7,929 nucleotides of DNA from Flavobacterium sp. Lineage in GTDB: Bacteria > Bacteroidota > Bacteroidia > Flavobacteriales > Flavobacteriaceae. Shown here one piece after another: positions 5,439-7,929 of the stretch; the stretch's first letter is position 1, and the number at the start of each line of letters is the position of its first letter. Position numbers and translations under genes: made by a program. The stretch lies in the NCBI GenBank assembly GCA_017989775.1, contig JAGNPF010000052.1, positions 1 to 7,929 on the forward strand, written 5' to 3'. The notes below the pieces were generated by a model. It did not search any database and was not told the origin of the DNA. It worked only from the letters and a program-made list of their open reading frames with translations.

Positions 5439-7034
5439 ATGACAAAAAAAATTAATCTTTTTGCCAACCTAAAATCTGATTTTGCATCAGGTTTAGTGGT
5501 TTTCTTGGTGGCGCTCCCGTTGTGTTTAGGTATAGCAATGGCCTCGGGCGCACCGTTATTTTCAGGTATTATTTCCGGCATCATTGGCGGAATAGTAGTA
5601 GGTTATTTAAGTAAATCCCACATCAGCGTTTCTGGGCCAGCAGCAGGTTTAACGGCAATAGTGCTAACGGCAATTACCGATTTGGGAGCCTTTGACGTGT
5701 TTTTGACGGCTGTTTTCATTGCAGGTCTAATACAATTGGCACTGGGATTCATCAAAGCCGGGAGTATTTCAAATTATTTCCCAACCAATGTAATAGAAGG
5801 AATGTTGGCCGGAATCGGGGTCATCATCATCCTGAAACAGCTTCCTCACGCTTTTGGTTACGATAGTGATTTTGAAGGCAACCAAGCATTTTCTCAAACA
5901 GATGGAGTAAACTCATTTTCTTCCTTGTTCAACATCCTGAACCACATACAATTGGGATCTATGGTGATAGCCGCCATTTCCTTGACCATCCTGATAGCTT
6001 GGGACAAAGTGCCTTTTTTCAAAAAATTAAAATTAATTCCGGGGGCACTTATAGCGGTAATCCTGGGAGTGATATTGAACGAACTTTTCATCTCGTCGGG
6101 AAGCTCATTGGCCATCGCCAAAGAACATTTGGTTTCTTTGCCGGTTCCTTCATCTATGGAAGAATTCAAACAAATCATTGTCACACCCGACTTTTCGGGG
6201 ATTACCAATCCAAAAGTTTGGATTGTTGGACTAACCATTGCCATCGTGGCTTCGATAGAAACATTGTTGTGCATTGAGGCATCGGACAGAATGGATGCGC
6301 ACAAACGTTACACCGACACCAATGTGGAATTGAAAGCCCAAGGAATTGGAAATATTGTGAGTTCCCTTTTAGGAGGTTTACCCATGACATCGGTGGTGGT
6401 ACGTTCTTCGGCCAACAACAATGCAGGTGCTAAATCTAAAATGTCAACCATAATTCACGGTGTTCTTTTACTCATAAGCGTGTTGACCATTCCGGTAATT
6501 TTGAATAAAATACCATTGGCCACACTGGCTGCCATCCTGCTATTGGTAGGGTACAAATTAGCCAAACCCGCCACTTTCAAGCACTTTTGGAACAATGGAA
6601 AATACCAATTCGTCCCTTTCATTGCCACATTTGCGGCAGTAGTCTTTTTGGATTTATTGAAAGGAGTTGCTTTGGGGATGATTATCAGTGTTTTTGCCAT
6701 CTTGAGAGGAAACATAAAAAGAGCTTACGACTTTAGAAAAGAAGAATATCATGACGGAGATGTAATCCATATTGATTTGGCACAAGAAGTTTCTTTCTTG
6801 AACAAAGCCGCTATTAAATTGACTTTAGGCAAAATTCCAGGAAATTCAAAAGTCATCATCAATGCAGAAAACACGGTATATATAGCCCATGATGTTTTGG
6901 ATTTAATCAATGAATTCAAAGAAATCAAGGCCAAAGAAGAAAACATAAAAGTGAAACTCGTTGGTTTCAAAAAAGAATACGAACTGGAAAACACGGGAGA
7001 AGAAGAAAAACACGTATTTGTTTCCCACACATAA
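5439..7034 (+). CDS. SulP-family anion (probable bicarbonate) transporter with STAS domain
   Basis: This is an inner-membrane SulP/SLC26 transporter of 531 residues. The membrane domain covers about residues 12-425 with many hydrophobic helices. Family landmarks include SVSGPAAGLTAIV (63-75, the TM3 region) and ASIETLLCIEASDRMD (271-286, the TM8 region with acidic E274). QGIGNIVSSLLGGLP (301-315) and the following TSVVVRSSANNNAGAKS form the TM10 entry. A cytoplasmic STAS domain occupies about residues 436-512. The Asp-Ser-Ser-Gly phosphorylation motif of anti-sigma antagonist STAS domains is absent; the corresponding stretch reads NTVYIAHDVLDLI. SulP proteins carry sulfate, bicarbonate, dicarboxylates or chloride. 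The carbonic anhydrase gene 23 bp downstream argues for bicarbonate, as in BicA-like systems. ATG 5439 gives the usual short N-terminus before the first helix, with AAGG 4 nt upstream as a weak ribosome site. Substrate and ion coupling are inferred, not shown. Confidence 0.93.
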   Translation: MTKKINLFANLKSDFASGLVVFLVALPLCLGIAMASGAPLFSGIISGIIGGIVVGYLSKSHISVSGPAAGLTAIVLTAITDLGAFDVFLTAVFIAGLIQLALGFIKAGSISNYFPTNVIEGMLAGIGVIIILKQLPHAFGYDSDFEGNQAFSQTDGVNSFSSLFNILNHIQLGSMVIAAISLTILIAWDKVPFFKKLKLIPGALIAVILGVILNELFISSGSSLAIAKEHLVSLPVPSSMEEFKQIIVTPDFSGITNPKVWIVGLTIAIVASIETLLCIEASDRMDAHKRYTDTNVELKAQGIGNIVSSLLGGLPMTSVVVRSSANNNAGAKSKMSTIIHGVLLLISVLTIPVILNKIPLATLAAILLLVGYKLAKPATFKHFWNNGKYQFVPFIATFAAVVFLDLLKGVALGMIISVFAILRGNIKRAYDFRKEEYHDGDVIHIDLAQEVSFLNKAAIKLTLGKIPGNSKVIINAENTVYIAHDVLDLINEFKEIKAKEENIKVKLVGFKKEYELENTGEEEKHVFVSHT

Positions 7035-7057
7035 AACATTAACTTAGACCATATACA

Positions 7058-7741
7058 ATGAAAACACAGACCAAAGAAACTCAAGCACAAATAACTCCAA
7101 GAAAAGCACTAGAAATACTACAAGACGGAAATGACCGTTTTATCAAAAATTTGAAAGCCAACCGCAATTTGTTGCAACAGGCCAATGAGACCATAGAAGG
7201 TCAATGGCCATTCGCCACCATCCTGAGCTGCATCGACAGCAGGACATCTGCCGAACTGATTTTTGACCAAGGCTTGGGCGATATTTTTTCGGTAAGAATT
7301 GCCGGAAACGTCGTTAACACGGATATTTTGGGAAGCATGGAATTTGCCTGCAAATTAGCAGGGTCCAAACTCATCGTCGTTTTGGGACACACCAAATGTG
7401 GTGCCGTTAAAGGGGCTTGCGACCATGTGGAAATGGGCAATCTAACCGAATTGTTGTCAAAAATACAACCTGCCGTCTATCAAGAAAAAACTACTAAAAG
7501 CGACAGAACATCAAAAAATCCCGGTTTTGTTGAAAATGTATCCACGATAAACGTAAAAAGAACCGTAAAAAGCATTATCGAGCGCAGTTTCATTTTGGAA
7601 CAAATGGTAGAAAACGGAACAATTGGGGTTGTAGGCGCCATGCATGACATCGAAACAGGCAAAGTAACCTTTTACACAGACGTTATGTACATTAAGGACG
7701 ACAAAAACCCTAAATTTTCGGTTGCCGATTTAAGACATTAA
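7058..7741 (+). CDS. Beta-class carbonic anhydrase
   Basis: This is a cytoplasmic zinc enzyme interconverting CO2 and bicarbonate. The 227-residue protein has every active-site residue of the beta class. C58, D60 and R62 lie in CIDSR; H111 and C114 lie in GHTKCGA. C58, H111 and C114 bind zinc, while D60 and R62 form the gating dyad. Further family signatures are FDQGLGDIFSVRIAGN (68-83), SMEFACKLAGSKLIVVLGH and the C-terminal GAMHDIETGKV (193-202). The length is normal for the family. It starts 23 bp after the SulP stop with no promoter or terminator between, so the two are almost certainly co-transcribed. The pair is likely to trap or buffer inorganic carbon: SulP moves bicarbonate and this enzyme equilibrates it with CO2 for carboxylases or pH control. 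The N-terminal 13 residues before the first helix are polar and carry no signal peptide, supporting a cytoplasmic location. Confidence 0.96.
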   Translation: MKTQTKETQAQITPRKALEILQDGNDRFIKNLKANRNLLQQANETIEGQWPFATILSCIDSRTSAELIFDQGLGDIFSVRIAGNVVNTDILGSMEFACKLAGSKLIVVLGHTKCGAVKGACDHVEMGNLTELLSKIQPAVYQEKTTKSDRTSKNPGFVENVSTINVKRTVKSIIERSFILEQMVENGTIGVVGAMHDIETGKVTFYTDVMYIKDDKNPKFSVADLRH

Positions 7742-7791
7742 TATTTTTTTGGGACTAGGCCAGGAAAGCACTTTGGACTAGAGCAAAATTT

Positions 7792-7831
7792 AAAAACAGT
7801 GGTAAACAAAAGTTTATCGCTGTTTTTTTTT
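7792..7831 (+). terminator. Intrinsic terminator after the carbonic anhydrase gene
   Basis: A 16-bp stem pairs 7792-7807 with 7812-7827, closing an AAAA loop and containing two G-U pairs. It continues into a run of nine T (7823-7831). It begins 50 nt after the stop codon. A competing 7-bp stem is possible between GCTGTTT (7819-7825) and AAACAGC (7836-7842), but it is weaker. Confidence 0.88.
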
Positions 7832-7929
7832 GTTTAAACAGCATAAATTTTGATTTACGATTACTTTCTATCCACAAAAAGTATAACCAATGTTAATCAA
7901 AAACAACTTGTTTCTTTATCTGGACCAAA

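Noticed and set aside
7752..7781. Direct repeat GGACTAG (7752-7758 and 7775-7781) after the carbonic anhydrase gene
   Set aside because: Seven bases in two copies, with no mobile element or integrase nearby, is compatible with chance.
7819..7842. Competing stem GCTGTTT/AAACAGC suggesting a switchable terminator
   Set aside because: The main 16-bp terminator stem forms first and is much stronger, and there is no downstream gene in the window for it to control.
7891..7929. ATG opening a frame that runs to the window edge
   Set aside because: Only 13 codons are visible and no TAnnTTTG promoter or ribosome site precedes it, so it may be chance.

Overview
The window looks like chromosomal DNA from a member of the Flavobacteriaceae (Bacteroidota), probably Flavobacterium or a close relative. 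The reasons are the AT-rich composition, the near absence of Shine-Dalgarno sequences, two good matches to the Bacteroidota vegetative promoter (TTTG ... TAnnTTTG), and protein sequences typical of the group: its RimO, an OmpL-like porin, and its SulP transporter/carbonic anhydrase pair. No rRNA, tRNA, CRISPR array, insertion sequence or phage gene was seen.

Left block (1-2963, + strand). A promoter at 31-63 drives rimO, the radical-SAM methylthiotransferase for ribosomal protein S12. It is followed at 24 bp by a secreted, low-complexity, Spy-like small protein of unknown function. After a further 33 bp comes a GTG-started lipoprotein amidase of the AmiD/Amidase_2 type. A strong intrinsic terminator (2924-2963) closes the unit. 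One enzyme of ribosome maturation therefore appears to share a transcript with two envelope proteins.

Middle (2964-5033). A roughly 290-bp gene-free stretch leads to a convergent terminator (3251-3290). That terminator serves a lone outer-membrane porin on the - strand (3348-4382). Upstream of the porin is about 690 bp of very AT-rich, G-poor DNA. It has recurring short words (ACCCC[T]AAAA, ACACAAAA), a 7-bp perfect hairpin and a possible 29-codon micro-ORF. This is the least explained part of the window.

Right block (5034-7831, + strand). A TAnnTTTG promoter lies only 5 nt upstream of the ATG of a 93-residue membrane-anchored small protein, so its mRNA is probably leaderless. After 88 bp carrying two small hairpins come a SulP-family anion transporter with a STAS domain and, 23 bp later, a complete beta-carbonic anhydrase. 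A long hairpin terminator ends the unit. The likely role is uptake or exchange of bicarbonate coupled to CO2/HCO3- interconversion in the cytoplasm. The small protein is the novel-looking member.

The main families are recognisable and not new. The points most worth following are the leaderless small protein ahead of the bicarbonate pair, the repeated motifs in the 4383-5033 region, and the micro-ORF. All functional statements rest on reading the sequence and on family knowledge; no database search was possible.
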